NCBI GenBank assembly: GCA_019348095.1 | Contig: JAHWKC010000103.1 | Location: forward strand, 1-7,535 | Length of the DNA stretch: 7,535 bases | Direction: 5' to 3' | Source: Pseudomonadota bacterium | GTDB taxonomy: Bacteria; Pseudomonadota; Gammaproteobacteria; Xanthomonadales; Xanthomonadaceae | Shown: positions 1 to 4,635 of the stretch, one piece after another | How the letters are laid out: each line of letters starts with the position of its first letter | Position numbering within the stretch: position 1 is the stretch's first letter | Notes under the pieces: generated by a model | What the model saw: the letters and a program-made list of their open reading frames with translations, nothing else | Told to the model about the DNA's origin: nothing | Databases searched by the model: none | Made by a program: the position numbers and the translations under genes

Positions 1-233
1 TCACCAGCGTGCGGCACGCGACGACCCAGCTGCTGCGGAACATGGGTGTCGGTGCCTCACCCCGCCAGGAACCCGTCCCGCTCGACCTCACGCCGCTGCG
101 GAAGGCGGGCATCCCGACCGTCGACGACGACGTCTTCGCCGAACGCCTCGAACACCACGCCGAGCACCGGTGCCGCCTCGCGGAGTTCGCCGAGGAGTCA
201 CTCTGGCACGAGGAACGTACGCAGGTCCGCTGA
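1..233 (+). CDS. 3' end of an unrecognised gene (5' truncated by window edge)
   Basis: The reading frame is open from position 3 and ends at TGA 231-233, giving a 76-residue C-terminal fragment. The GTG at 9 lies inside the frame and need not be the true start. The fragment is charged and rich in Glu, His and Arg, with a likely helical end around RLAEFAEESLWHEER, and it has no membrane segment. I do not recognise the family. It ends 25 nt before the antiporter start, so the two were probably co-transcribed in their source genome. It belongs to the left-hand sequence block that seems foreign to the rest of the window. That the frame is coding is inferred from its agreement with a clean stop followed by a strong ribosome binding site; the function is unknown. 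Confidence 0.5.
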   Translation, partial: TSVRHATTQLLRNMGVGASPRQEPVPLDLTPLRKAGIPTVDDDVFAERLEHHAEHRCRLAEFAEESLWHEERTQVR

Positions 234-243
234 TCGGCGAGGC

Positions 244-250
244 AGGAGGG
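244..250 (+). promoter_or_regulatory. Shine-Dalgarno sequence fixing the antiporter start
   Basis: AGGAGGG lies 8 nt upstream of GTG 259 and is a near-perfect anti-16S match. It decides in favour of GTG 259 over any start further upstream in the same open frame, which runs back to position 46 with a low-complexity Arg/Ser translation. Confidence 0.75.
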
Positions 251-258
251 ATCGGGTC

Positions 259-520
259 GTGTTGGACATCGTCCTGCTGGCAGCGGGGGGACTCGCGCTC
301 GTCGCCGGCAGCCTCTTCCTCCACCTGGAACGCCTGTCGATCACCCCGCCGCTGCTCGGGCTGGTGACCGGCGTGCTGCTCGGACCGCAGGTCCTCGACG
401 TGCTCGCCATCCCCGCCGATGACCAGGTCCACGTCATGCACCTCGCCGCACGCCTGCTGCTGGCGGTCGCGCTCATGGGCATCGCGCTGCGCTACCCGAT
501 CGGGGCGGCGCGCCGGCGCA
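259..520 (+). CDS. Cation/proton antiporter (CPA family), N-terminal fragment
   Basis: From GTG 259 the first ~85 residues hold three hydrophobic segments (about residues 2-22, 28-46 and 58-78). They contain the pattern TPPLLGLVTGVLLGPQVL and then ARLLLAVALMGIALRYP, which resemble the first membrane helices of Na+(K+)/H+ antiporters of the CPA1/NhaP type, most like actinobacterial versions. A full family member has roughly 400-600 residues and 10-13 helices. Here the hydrophobic pattern ends at about nucleotide 510-525 and the frame continues only as Arg-rich antisense of the response regulator until TGA 775-777. The end coordinate is therefore an estimate of where homology stops. The fragment cannot form a transporter. 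Family assignment is from recalled sequence character, not a search. Confidence 0.6.
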
Positions 521-525
521 CCGGC
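505..525. other. Probable junction between two unrelated sequence blocks
   Basis: Two genes on opposite strands are both cut here: the antiporter running in from the left and the putative histidine kinase running in from the right. Each loses recognisable sequence within the same ~20 bases, a GC-only stretch rich in GGCGCGCC-like text. No transposase, target duplication or attachment site is visible. Either an assembly chimera or a recent illegitimate recombination would produce this picture; I favour the chimera. The exact base cannot be fixed from the sequence alone. Confidence 0.55.
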
Positions 526-615
526 GGGTGGCGTGCGCTCGGCAGGCACGTCTTCAGCCGGCACGCCGTCAGTCGGCATGTCCCCGCCGCCCGGCGCCGC
601 CTCAGCTGCCGGCAT
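510..615 (-). CDS. Sensor histidine kinase, N-terminal stub (partner of the response regulator)
   Basis: An ATG at 615-613 overlaps the end of the response regulator gene by 14 nt in another frame, the usual arrangement for a regulator-kinase pair. The stub begins MPAAEAAPGGGDMPTDG and is rich in Pro and Ala for about 35 residues, like the cytoplasmic leader that often precedes the first membrane helix of such kinases. A second possible start is ATG 579. No transmembrane, HAMP, HisKA or ATPase part follows: beyond about position 510 the frame is only the antisense of the antiporter. The kinase identity is inferred from position, not from a seen domain. The end coordinate is approximate. Confidence 0.4.
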
Positions 616-1285
616 CGAGCTCGGCGATGCGGTAGCCGATGCCGTGGCGGGTCTGGATCAGGTTGGTCGCGAACGGCTTGTCGACCACCGCACGCAGCCC
701 GTGGATGTGTACCCGCAGCGAATCCGAATCCGGCAACTCCTCGCCCCACACTCGGGTCTCCAGCTCCTGCCGGGTGACCACCGCCGGGCTCGCCTCCATC
801 AGTGCCTGCAGGATCTTCAGCGCGGTCGGGTTGAGCTGCAGCAGCTTGCCCTGGCGGCGCACCTCCAGGGTGTCCAGGTTGTATTCCAGGTCGGCCGCCT
901 CGAGCACCCGGGTCTGCACCCCGCGGCCGCGCCGCGACAACGCGTTCAGCCGCACCTCCACTTCCTGCAGCGCGAACGGCTTGATCAGGTAGTCGTCCGC
1001 ACCCGAGTCGAAGCCGGCCAGTTTGTTGTCCAGCGAGTCGCGCGCGGTCAGCATCAGCACCGGGGTCTGCTTGCGCGCCTCGTTGCGCAGCTTTCGGCAG
1101 ACCTCCAGCCCATCCAGGCCCGGCAGGTTGAGATCGAGCACGATCGCATCGAAGTCGTGCACGACCGCCAGGTGCAGCCCGGTGATGCCGTCGGCGGCGA
1201 AGTCGACGGCATGGCCGCGGTCTTCGAGGAAATCGCCGAGGTTGGCGGCGATGTCCTGGTTGTCTTCTATGACAAGGATGCGCAT
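602..1285 (-). CDS. OmpR-family response regulator, ColR/VgrR-like
   Basis: This 227-residue protein has the full two-domain layout. The receiver domain (residues 1-~115) shows the acidic pair E7/D8, the phosphate acceptor D51 in AIVLDLNLPGLDG, T80 in MLTARD, and K102 in YLIKPF. The winged-helix DNA-binding domain (about 130-222) includes NPTALKILQALMEASP, DSDSLRVHIHGLRAVVDKPF and the final HGIGYRIAE. The DNA-binding half resembles ColR of Pseudomonas and VgrR of Xanthomonas, regulators tied to metal and envelope stress, but paralogues are common in this group, so I give no symbol. ATG 1285 is preceded by AGGA about 8 nt upstream. Its partner kinase begins at 615 but is cut after ~35 residues. 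The upstream gap of 395 bases holds a hairpin and phased TTTA motifs. Confidence 0.93.
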   Translation of the reverse strand: MRILVIEDNQDIAANLGDFLEDRGHAVDFAADGITGLHLAVVHDFDAIVLDLNLPGLDGLEVCRKLRNEARKQTPVLMLTARDSLDNKLAGFDSGADDYLIKPFALQEVEVRLNALSRRGRGVQTRVLEAADLEYNLDTLEVRRQGKLLQLNPTALKILQALMEASPAVVTRQELETRVWGEELPDSDSLRVHIHGLRAVVDKPFATNLIQTRHGIGYRIAELDAGS

Positions 1286-1480
1286 GGAGTCGTCCTGAAG
1301 AGGGCTTGTCGACCCCTGCCAACTGGCAAGGTACCGGTCAAGACTGGGATGATGGCTCGCCCGGCCGCCCGCCCAGCTTACCCCGGGGCGATTCTGCCAG
1401 ACATGCGCGTGTTGCCGTCGTCACCGGGCCACGGCAGCGCCGGTCCCGGCCCGTCGGACGGCAGCCGGACACCCCTGCAA

Positions 1481-1519
1481 ATAAAGGCCCAGACGCGGGA
1501 TCTCCGCGCCTGGGCCAAA
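1481..1519 (-). terminator. Putative intrinsic terminator downstream of rimB-rimK
   Basis: GGCCCAGACGCGG (1486-1498) pairs with CCGCGCCTGGGCC (1504-1516) through 12 of 13 positions, with one A/C mismatch and a 5-nt loop. Read on the minus strand the stem is followed by TTTATTT (1485-1481 and just beyond), a weak U-rich tail. It lies about 165 nt past the rimK stop. On the plus strand the stem is followed by only AAAGG, so the polarity fits the minus-strand transcript. If the regulator promoter lies upstream in the 1610-1650 island, this hairpin would instead sit in its leader. Confidence 0.55.
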
Positions 1520-1609
1520 GGTGTTGCCCCGATACCGAACCTGCTGCGCCAAACAGGGCTGACTTGGAAGCCGGCAGAGCTGCGGTCCGGTGACGCTACG
1601 CCCGGAGCG

Positions 1610-1650
1610 ATTAAACACTCGTTAAAAGGGACGTAAACGAAAGGTTAAAG
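1610..1650 (-). repeat. Four TTTA-type motifs in helical phase (putative regulator box)
   Basis: On the plus strand the motif copies are ATTAAA (1610), GTTAAA (1621), GTAAAC (1633) and GTTAAA (1644), so their starts are 11, 12 and 11 nt apart. On the minus strand they read as CTTTAAC, CGTTTAC, TTTTAAC and TGTTTAAT. One-turn spacing of short direct repeats is typical of OmpR-family binding sites; the PhoP box (GTTTA-N5-GTTTA) is a known example of the layout. The island lies 31-71 nt past rimK and about 325 nt upstream of the response regulator. A binding role is inference; the phasing is seen. Confidence 0.4.
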
Positions 1651-1680
1651 CGGCCTGCAGGCTCAGGACCGGGCCGGCCG

Positions 1681-2592
1681 TCACGCTCTGGCTGCAGCGG
1701 CGCGCTTGGCGGCGCGCCGTTTGTAGCGCTGCGCCACGTAATCGACGATCTCCCCGGCCACATCGACCCCGCTGGCGGCCTCGATGCCCTCCAGGCCCGG
1801 CGAGGCGTTGACCTCCAGCACCAGCGGGCCGCGGTGGGAGCGGATCAGGTCGACACCGGCCACGCCCAGCCCCAGCACCCGCGCGGCGCGGATCGCCACG
1901 TCCTGCTCGGTGGCGGTGGCCTTGACCCCCTTGGCGCGGCCGCCGCGGTGCAGGTTGGAGCGGAAATCGCCCTTGGGCGCCTGCCGCTTCATCGCCGCCA
2001 CGACCTTGCCGCCGACCACGAAACAGCGCAGGTCCGCGCCCTTGGCCTCGGCCACGAACTCCTGCACCAGGAACTGCGCATACAGCCCGCGCAGCGCCTC
2101 GATCACCCCGCGCGAGGCCGAGAGCTTCTCGGTCAGCATCACCCCGGCGCCCTGGGTCCCCTCGTTGAGCTTGATCACGTGCGGCGGCGGTCCGAGCATC
2201 GACAGCAGGTCGGTGGTGTCGTCGGGGTTGTCGCCAAACACCGTGGCCGGCAGCCCGATGCCCTGCGCCGCCAGCATCTGGTGGCTGCGCAGTTTGTCGC
2301 GCGCGCGCAGGATGGCGTCGGATGGATTGGGCGTGAAGCTGTCCATCAGCTCGAACTGGCGCAGCACCGCGGTGCCGTAGCGCGTGACCGAGGCGCCGAT
2401 GCGCGGGATCACCGCCTGGTATCCGGCGATCTCGCGGCCTTTGTAATGCATCTGGAAGCCGCTGCAGGCGATGCGCATGTAGCAACGCAGCGGGTCGAGC
2501 ACGCGCACGCTATGGCGTTGCTCGCGGGCGGCCTCGACCAGGCGCCGGGTCGAATACAGCTTGGTGTTGCGCGACAGGATCGCGAGCTTCAT
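1681..2592 (-). CDS. rimK: RimK, ribosomal protein S6 glutamate ligase
   Basis: RimK adds glutamate residues to the C-terminus of ribosomal protein S6 using ATP and belongs to the ATP-grasp superfamily. The 303-residue product matches the family length (~300). It starts [21 protein letters not shown]. The ATP-grasp core is visible as [13 protein letters not shown] (139-151, lysine K141), LVQEFV with E178, the [12 protein letters not shown] loop (207-218), D248 in GVDLIR, and the metal-binding E260/N262 in [15 protein letters not shown]. The tail (291-303) is only Lys, Arg and Ala, which is unusual and could contact RNA or simply be disordered. The start ATG overlaps the upstream rimB stop as ATGA, so translation is coupled. 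In Pseudomonas RimK activity is tuned by RimA, RimB and cyclic-di-GMP; whether that holds here cannot be seen. Confidence 0.95.
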   Translation of the reverse strand: MKLAILSRNTKLYSTRRLVEAAREQRHSVRVLDPLRCYMRIACSGFQMHYKGREIAGYQAVIPRIGASVTRYGTAVLRQFELMDSFTPNPSDAILRARDKLRSHQMLAAQGIGLPATVFGDNPDDTTDLLSMLGPPPHVIKLNEGTQGAGVMLTEKLSASRGVIEALRGLYAQFLVQEFVAEAKGADLRCFVVGGKVVAAMKRQAPKGDFRSNLHRGGRAKGVKATATEQDVAIRAARVLGLGVAGVDLIRSHRGPLVLEVNASPGLEGIEAASGVDVAGEIVDYVAQRYKRRAAKRAAAARA

Positions 2593-3065
2593 GGAAGAGG
2601 TATCGGCTTGAGCCTGCCATCAGGAGCGTGGCGGGCGTGGAGGAACGAGCGTGCCGGGTCGACCGTGAACGCGCGGGCGGTGGCGGTGCGACCCAGCAGC
2701 ATCGGGAACAGCATGCCGCGCCGATCCGACAGGTTTATTTCGATTTCCCGTTCGATCCCGGCCAGCCGCAGCGGCGTGCGCAGGAACACCCGGCGCGTGG
2801 TGTGGCCACCCGAATCGGTCACCTCGCGCTCGTCGAGCACCGGTGCGCGGGCCTCGATCGCACCGACGGCCTCCGACGGAGTCAGGCGGAACCCGACCCA
2901 TGGCGCGCCGCCTTCGGTGAAACGCCACTGCGCATCGACATGCAACGCCGAGCTGCGAGCGCCGGTGTCGACCTTGGCGCGGATCGCATCCAGGCCCAGC
3001 GCCGGCAGCGCGACCCATTCGCGCCAGCCGAGCAGGACTTTCGCTGGCATCGCATCTGCGGACAT
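2589..3065 (-). CDS. RimB-like protease (retropepsin-like, 'Zn_protease' family)
   Basis: The 158-residue product belongs to the small family annotated as ATP-dependent zinc protease or RimK/LysX-associated protein. The fold is retropepsin-like rather than a classical zinc protease. The signature is [13 protein letters not shown], with the DTGA catalytic-type motif at residues 33-36. Further conserved text is [15 protein letters not shown] (80-94) and [14 protein letters not shown] (113-126). In Pseudomonas fluorescens the homologue RimB trims the glutamate tails that RimK adds to S6. I chose ATG 3065 because GGGAGG precedes it by 4-5 nt; in-frame ATG 3083 and GTG 3110 have poorer sites and add an Arg/Gly-rich leader. 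The stop shares ATGA with the rimK start. No rimA-like gene precedes it: a tRNA and its terminator lie immediately upstream. No clear promoter hexamers were found in 3066-3133. Confidence 0.88.
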   Translation of the reverse strand: MSADAMPAKVLLGWREWVALPALGLDAIRAKVDTGARSSALHVDAQWRFTEGGAPWVGFRLTPSEAVGAIEARAPVLDEREVTDSGGHTTRRVFLRTPLRLAGIEREIEINLSDRRGMLFPMLLGRTATARAFTVDPARSFLHARHAPDGRLKPIPLP

Positions 3066-3133
3066 CACACCTCCCGACCTCATGCCATGGCGCCCTGCCG
3101 TCCGGCGCACGTACCCATCGAACGGATGAAACC

Positions 3134-3172
3134 AAAAACGGCGGCCCTGTCCGCAAGGATCAAGGCCGCCGT
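3134..3172 (-). terminator. Intrinsic terminator of the tRNA-Gly transcript
   Basis: ACGGCGGCC (3138-3146) and GGCCGCCGT (3164-3172) form a perfect 9-bp stem with a 17-nt loop. On the minus strand the stem runs into TTTTTGG, a five-T tract counting the stem end. It begins 6 nt after the encoded CCA of the tRNA, so it separates tRNA transcription from rimB-rimK downstream. Confidence 0.85.
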
Positions 3173-3177
3173 CGATC

Positions 3178-3251
3178 TGGAGCGGGTGAAGGGAATCGAA
3201 CCCTCGTCAGTTGCTTGGGAAGCAACAGCTCTACCATTGAGCTACACCCGC
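3178..3251 (-). tRNA. tRNA-Gly (anticodon CCC)
   Basis: The 74-nt minus-strand sequence folds as a standard cloverleaf. The acceptor arm GCGGGTG pairs with CACCCGC, followed by discriminator T and an encoded CCA (3180-3178). The D arm contains AGCTCAATGGTAGAGC. The anticodon stem GTTGC/GCAAC encloses the loop TTCCCAA, giving anticodon CCC for codon GGG. The T arm is GAGGG-TTCGATT-CCCTT. It has its own promoter and terminator and is therefore a single-gene unit. No integrase or duplicated 3' end was noticed, so it shows no sign of use as an attachment site. Confidence 0.97.
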
Positions 3252-3260
3252 GTGCCGCGA

Positions 3261-3289
3261 AGTCTATGCCGCGTGCGCCGGGCTGGCAA
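3261..3289 (-). promoter_or_regulatory. Sigma-70 promoter of tRNA-Gly
   Basis: On the minus strand a -35 box TTGCCA (3289-3284) is separated by exactly 17 nt from a -10 box TAGACT (3266-3261). The expected start point is about 7 nt later, near 3254, only a few bases before the mature tRNA 5' end at 3251. This is the best-matching promoter in the window. Confidence 0.75.
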
Positions 3290-3317
3290 CGAGTGGGGGG
3301 CGGGGGCGCGAGGAGAT

Positions 3318-3355
3318 GTGAGGGGTGAGAAGTGAGAAGTGAGGGGGTGAGAAAA
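3318..3355 (+). repeat. Heptamer tandem repeat GTGAGRR in a purine-rich tract
   Basis: Units begin at 3318 (GTGAGGG), 3325 (GTGAGAA), 3332 (GTGAGAA), 3339 (GTGAGGGG) and 3347 (GTGAGAAAA), a 7-nt period with one 8-nt step. The repeat sits in a longer purine-rich tract, about 3291-3393, with several G-runs (for example 3295-3306 and 3370-3385). No gene covers it: the plus frame open here translates to low-complexity text before thiS. Confidence 0.7.
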
Positions 3356-3458
3356 GAGAAACCAGAAAAGGGGAACGGGGGAGGGAGCGGAACTGCTGAT
3401 GCCTCACGTCCGACTCGGGCGCGCCGAGGGGCCGCTGGCGAGGCGCTGCGGGACACGC

Positions 3459-3464
3459 GACAAT
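3459..3464 (+). promoter_or_regulatory. Putative -10 box for leaderless thiS mRNA
   Basis: GACAAT ends 5 nt before the thiS ATG (3470). A start point at the normal distance from a -10 box would fall on or next to the A of the start codon. There is no Shine-Dalgarno sequence before thiS, which fits a leaderless message. No good -35 box is visible, so the support is moderate. Confidence 0.35.
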
Positions 3465-3469
3465 GCCCC

Positions 3470-3670
3470 ATGGACATCATCCTCAATGGCGAAGCCCGGC
3501 TCGTTCCCGACGACACCACCGTGGCGCTGTTGTTGCAGAGCGAGGGCCTGGCCGAACGGCGGGTCGCGGTCGAGGTCAACGGCGAGATCGTGCCGCGCGG
3601 CCGCCATGGCGACCTGCAGCTCGGCGAAGGCGATCGCGTCGAGATCGTGCACGCGCTCGGTGGCGGCTGA
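3470..3670 (+). CDS. thiS: ThiS, sulfur carrier protein of thiamine synthesis
   Basis: ThiS is the small ubiquitin-like carrier that is adenylated and thiocarboxylated at its C-terminal glycine and delivers sulfur to ThiG for the thiazole ring of thiamine. The 66-residue length is typical. It opens MDIILNGEARLVPDDTTVALLL, here split by its first turn, has the internal RVAVEVNGEIVPR strand (31-43) and GDRVEIVHALGGG at the end, with the required terminal Gly-Gly. In many proteobacteria thiG follows directly; here the next gene is an unrelated 100-residue protein, so the partner must lie elsewhere. MoaD-like carriers look similar, but the NGE and VEIVHA...GGG pattern favours ThiS. ATG 3470 is the only sensible start. 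Confidence 0.9.
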   Translation: MDIILNGEARLVPDDTTVALLLQSEGLAERRVAVEVNGEIVPRGRHGDLQLGEGDRVEIVHALGGG

Positions 3671-3756
3671 ACCACACGCCCGCCGCCGCGCGTCCGTCAC
3701 GCCGCGTTTGCCCGCCGCTGCCTAGCCTGAGTTACCACCGCACCAGGCCCTCCGCC

Positions 3757-4059
3757 ATGCCTCTGCTACGTATCCGAATCACCGGCAGCGACGACGACGC
3801 CCGCGCCATCGGCAACCTGCTCAACAGCATCGACGGCGTCGAGCACGTCGAGGAAATCGCCGACCTGATGCCGCACATGAACGACCCCGATTCCAGTTCG
3901 GCCGGACTCAGCGACCTGGATGTCGGCAACGGTGGCACCACCCACGCACTCGAGGTCGACGCGCCCAACCTCTCCACCGCCAACAAGGTGCGGCAGGCGG
4001 TCGAGGCCCTGGCATTCGATCGCGACGCGATGGTGGAGTTCGAAACCGACGAGGAATGA
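3757..4059 (+). CDS. Acidic 100-residue protein of unknown function
   Basis: I do not recognise the family. The protein has two halves joined by an Asp/Ser/Gly-rich linker (about 42-61). The first half reads as strand LLRIRIT (3-9), helix 11-25 and strand around 27-37. The second reads as strand THALEVDA (62-69), helix NLSTANKVRQAVEALAF (71-87) and strand MVEFE (92-96). This beta-alpha-beta repetition suggests a ferredoxin/ACT-like fold, which is inference only. It has no signal peptide or membrane segment and ends in the acidic text TDEE. ATG 3757 has no strong ribosome site, only AGG about 10 nt upstream. A TAGCCT hexamer at 3723-3728 could be a -10 box but is weak. It begins 86 nt after thiS, without a visible terminator between, so co-transcription is possible. 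Confidence 0.7.
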   Translation: MPLLRIRITGSDDDARAIGNLLNSIDGVEHVEEIADLMPHMNDPDSSSAGLSDLDVGNGGTTHALEVDAPNLSTANKVRQAVEALAFDRDAMVEFETDEE

Positions 4060-4368
4060 GCGTCGCGCTCTGTCACCGCAGGTCGCGCAGCCGCACGTAA
4101 AGTTTGCTGCTTCGCGGCCGATGACCTGCTGCAACAGGTTCTTGCGGGATTGCGAATCGATGGGGATCACCCCGTGGCAGGAGAGGGCCGACGCGCCGGG
4201 TCCGAATGCGGTCCGGATCGGACCCTTGTTCCCTGCAGCCACCCGGCCGGCTATCGTCACCGGACCGACCCTGCGGATCGTGCCCGGCCGCCACGCCGCG
4301 CGCGCCCGCATCCCGGCATCGCGATCGACGCCGGCCGACCTGTTCCGCCATCCGCAAGCGTGCCCGCA
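4060..4368. other. Intergenic region upstream of the wHTH-fdhD pair
   Basis: No convincing gene is seen on either strand in these 309 bases. A plus frame ends at TGA 4370-4372, overlapping the next ATG, and a minus frame ends at 4073, but both translate to low-complexity Pro/Arg/Ala text without motifs. The region contains repeated GGTCCG half-sites (4199-4266) and a TATCGT hexamer (4252-4257) that could be a -10 box. TTGTTC at 4226-4231 is a possible -35 box, but the 20-nt gap is too long for a standard promoter. No terminator for the preceding gene was found. Confidence 0.5.
4199..4266. promoter_or_regulatory. Putative operator: four GGTCCG half-sites
   Basis: GGTCCG occurs at 4199-4204 and 4210-4215 and its complement CGGACC at 4219-4224 and 4261-4266. 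The second and third copies form a perfect dyad, GGTCCG-GAT-CGGACC. The first and third also pair as GGGTCCG...CGGACCC. The copies bracket the TATCGT hexamer at 4252-4257, where a regulator could block transcription. A role as operator for the adjacent winged-helix-like protein is inference. Confidence 0.35.
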
Positions 4369-4635
4369 ATGACCGAACAACTCGCCATGGAAAGGGAGTC
4401 CCGGGAGGAGCCCGGTCTGCGGCTGCTGCGCCTGCTGAGCGAGGAGGACGGCCAGACGCTGCACCGCATCGCGCGCAGCCTCGCGGTGGATCTCAGCGAA
4501 GTGCAGCGACTGCTTGCACAACTGGGCAACGATCCGCGCTACGACGGCCTGGACCTGGTGACACTGAGCCACGACGGTCAGCGGCTGCGGCTGTGGCTGA
4601 CCGACAAGGGCAAGCGCCTGTGCGCGAGCCGCTGA
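4369..4635 (+). CDS. Small winged-helix-like protein preceding fdhD
   Basis: The 88-residue product looks like a single winged-helix domain. A first helix GLRLLRLLSEEDG (16-28) is followed by a helix-turn-helix-like stretch LHRIARSLAVDLSEVQRLLAQL (31-52, here shown as one element of 22 residues with turn at LAVDLS), and then a wing with strands around LDLVTLS (61-67) and QRLRLWLTDKGKRL (71-84). The LTDKG(K/R)RL ending is common in winged-helix regulators. There is no ligand or enzyme domain. The start ATG 4369 has a weak ribosome site; upstream in-frame text is not protein-like. The gene overlaps fdhD by 16 nt, so the two are translated together. A role in controlling formate dehydrogenase maturation, or its own operon through the GGTCCG sites, is inference. 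Confidence 0.75.
   Translation: MTEQLAMERESREEPGLRLLRLLSEEDGQTLHRIARSLAVDLSEVQRLLAQLGNDPRYDGLDLVTLSHDGQRLRLWLTDKGKRLCASR

Larger units (their letters stand above)
1286..1680. other. Intergenic region between rimK and the response regulator
   Basis: This 395-base gap carries no convincing gene on either strand. Frames open on the plus strand (part of 419-1636) read as low-complexity antisense text. The gap contains a hairpin followed on the minus strand by a T-rich run (1481-1519) and an AT-rich island (about 1606-1650) that stands out from its GC-rich surroundings. The stretch 1286-1480 shows no clear promoter hexamers for the response regulator. Both flanking genes are on the minus strand, so the gap must hold the end of the rimK transcript and probably the start of the regulator transcript. 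Confidence 0.6.

Noticed and set aside
46..777. Long plus-strand frame covering the antiporter and beyond
   Set aside because: Only 259 to about 520 reads as protein. Before it the text is low-complexity, and after it the frame is antisense to the response regulator.
419..1636. 405-residue plus-strand frame
   Set aside because: It runs antisense to a complete OmpR-family regulator and then through non-coding DNA, with no recognisable domain; high GC content keeps the frame open.
3066..3110. Longer rimB start at GTG 3110 or ATG 3083
   Set aside because: Neither has a ribosome site as good as GGGAGG before ATG 3065, and the added residues are Arg/Gly-rich and unlike the family.
1834..3129. 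431-residue plus-strand frame
   Set aside because: It is the antisense shadow of rimK and rimB, both supported by family motifs and ATGA coupling.
3178..3251. tRNA-Gly as an integration site
   Set aside because: No integrase, no second copy of the tRNA 3' end and no foreign-looking block next to it were seen.
4226..4257. Full sigma-70 promoter TTGTTC...TATCGT for the wHTH-fdhD pair
   Set aside because: The 20-nt spacer is too long for a standard promoter, so only the -10-like hexamer is mentioned.
4160..4372. 70-residue plus-strand frame from ATG 4160 overlapping the next start as ATGA
   Set aside because: The overlap is attractive, but the translation is Pro/Arg/Ala text without structure or motifs, and it lies over the repeated GGTCCG sites.
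3766..4572. 268-residue minus-strand frame
   Set aside because: It is antisense to the 100-residue protein and the winged-helix gene. Its Cys-rich stretch (TCGCATCG) raised the idea of a metal site, but nothing around it fits a family.
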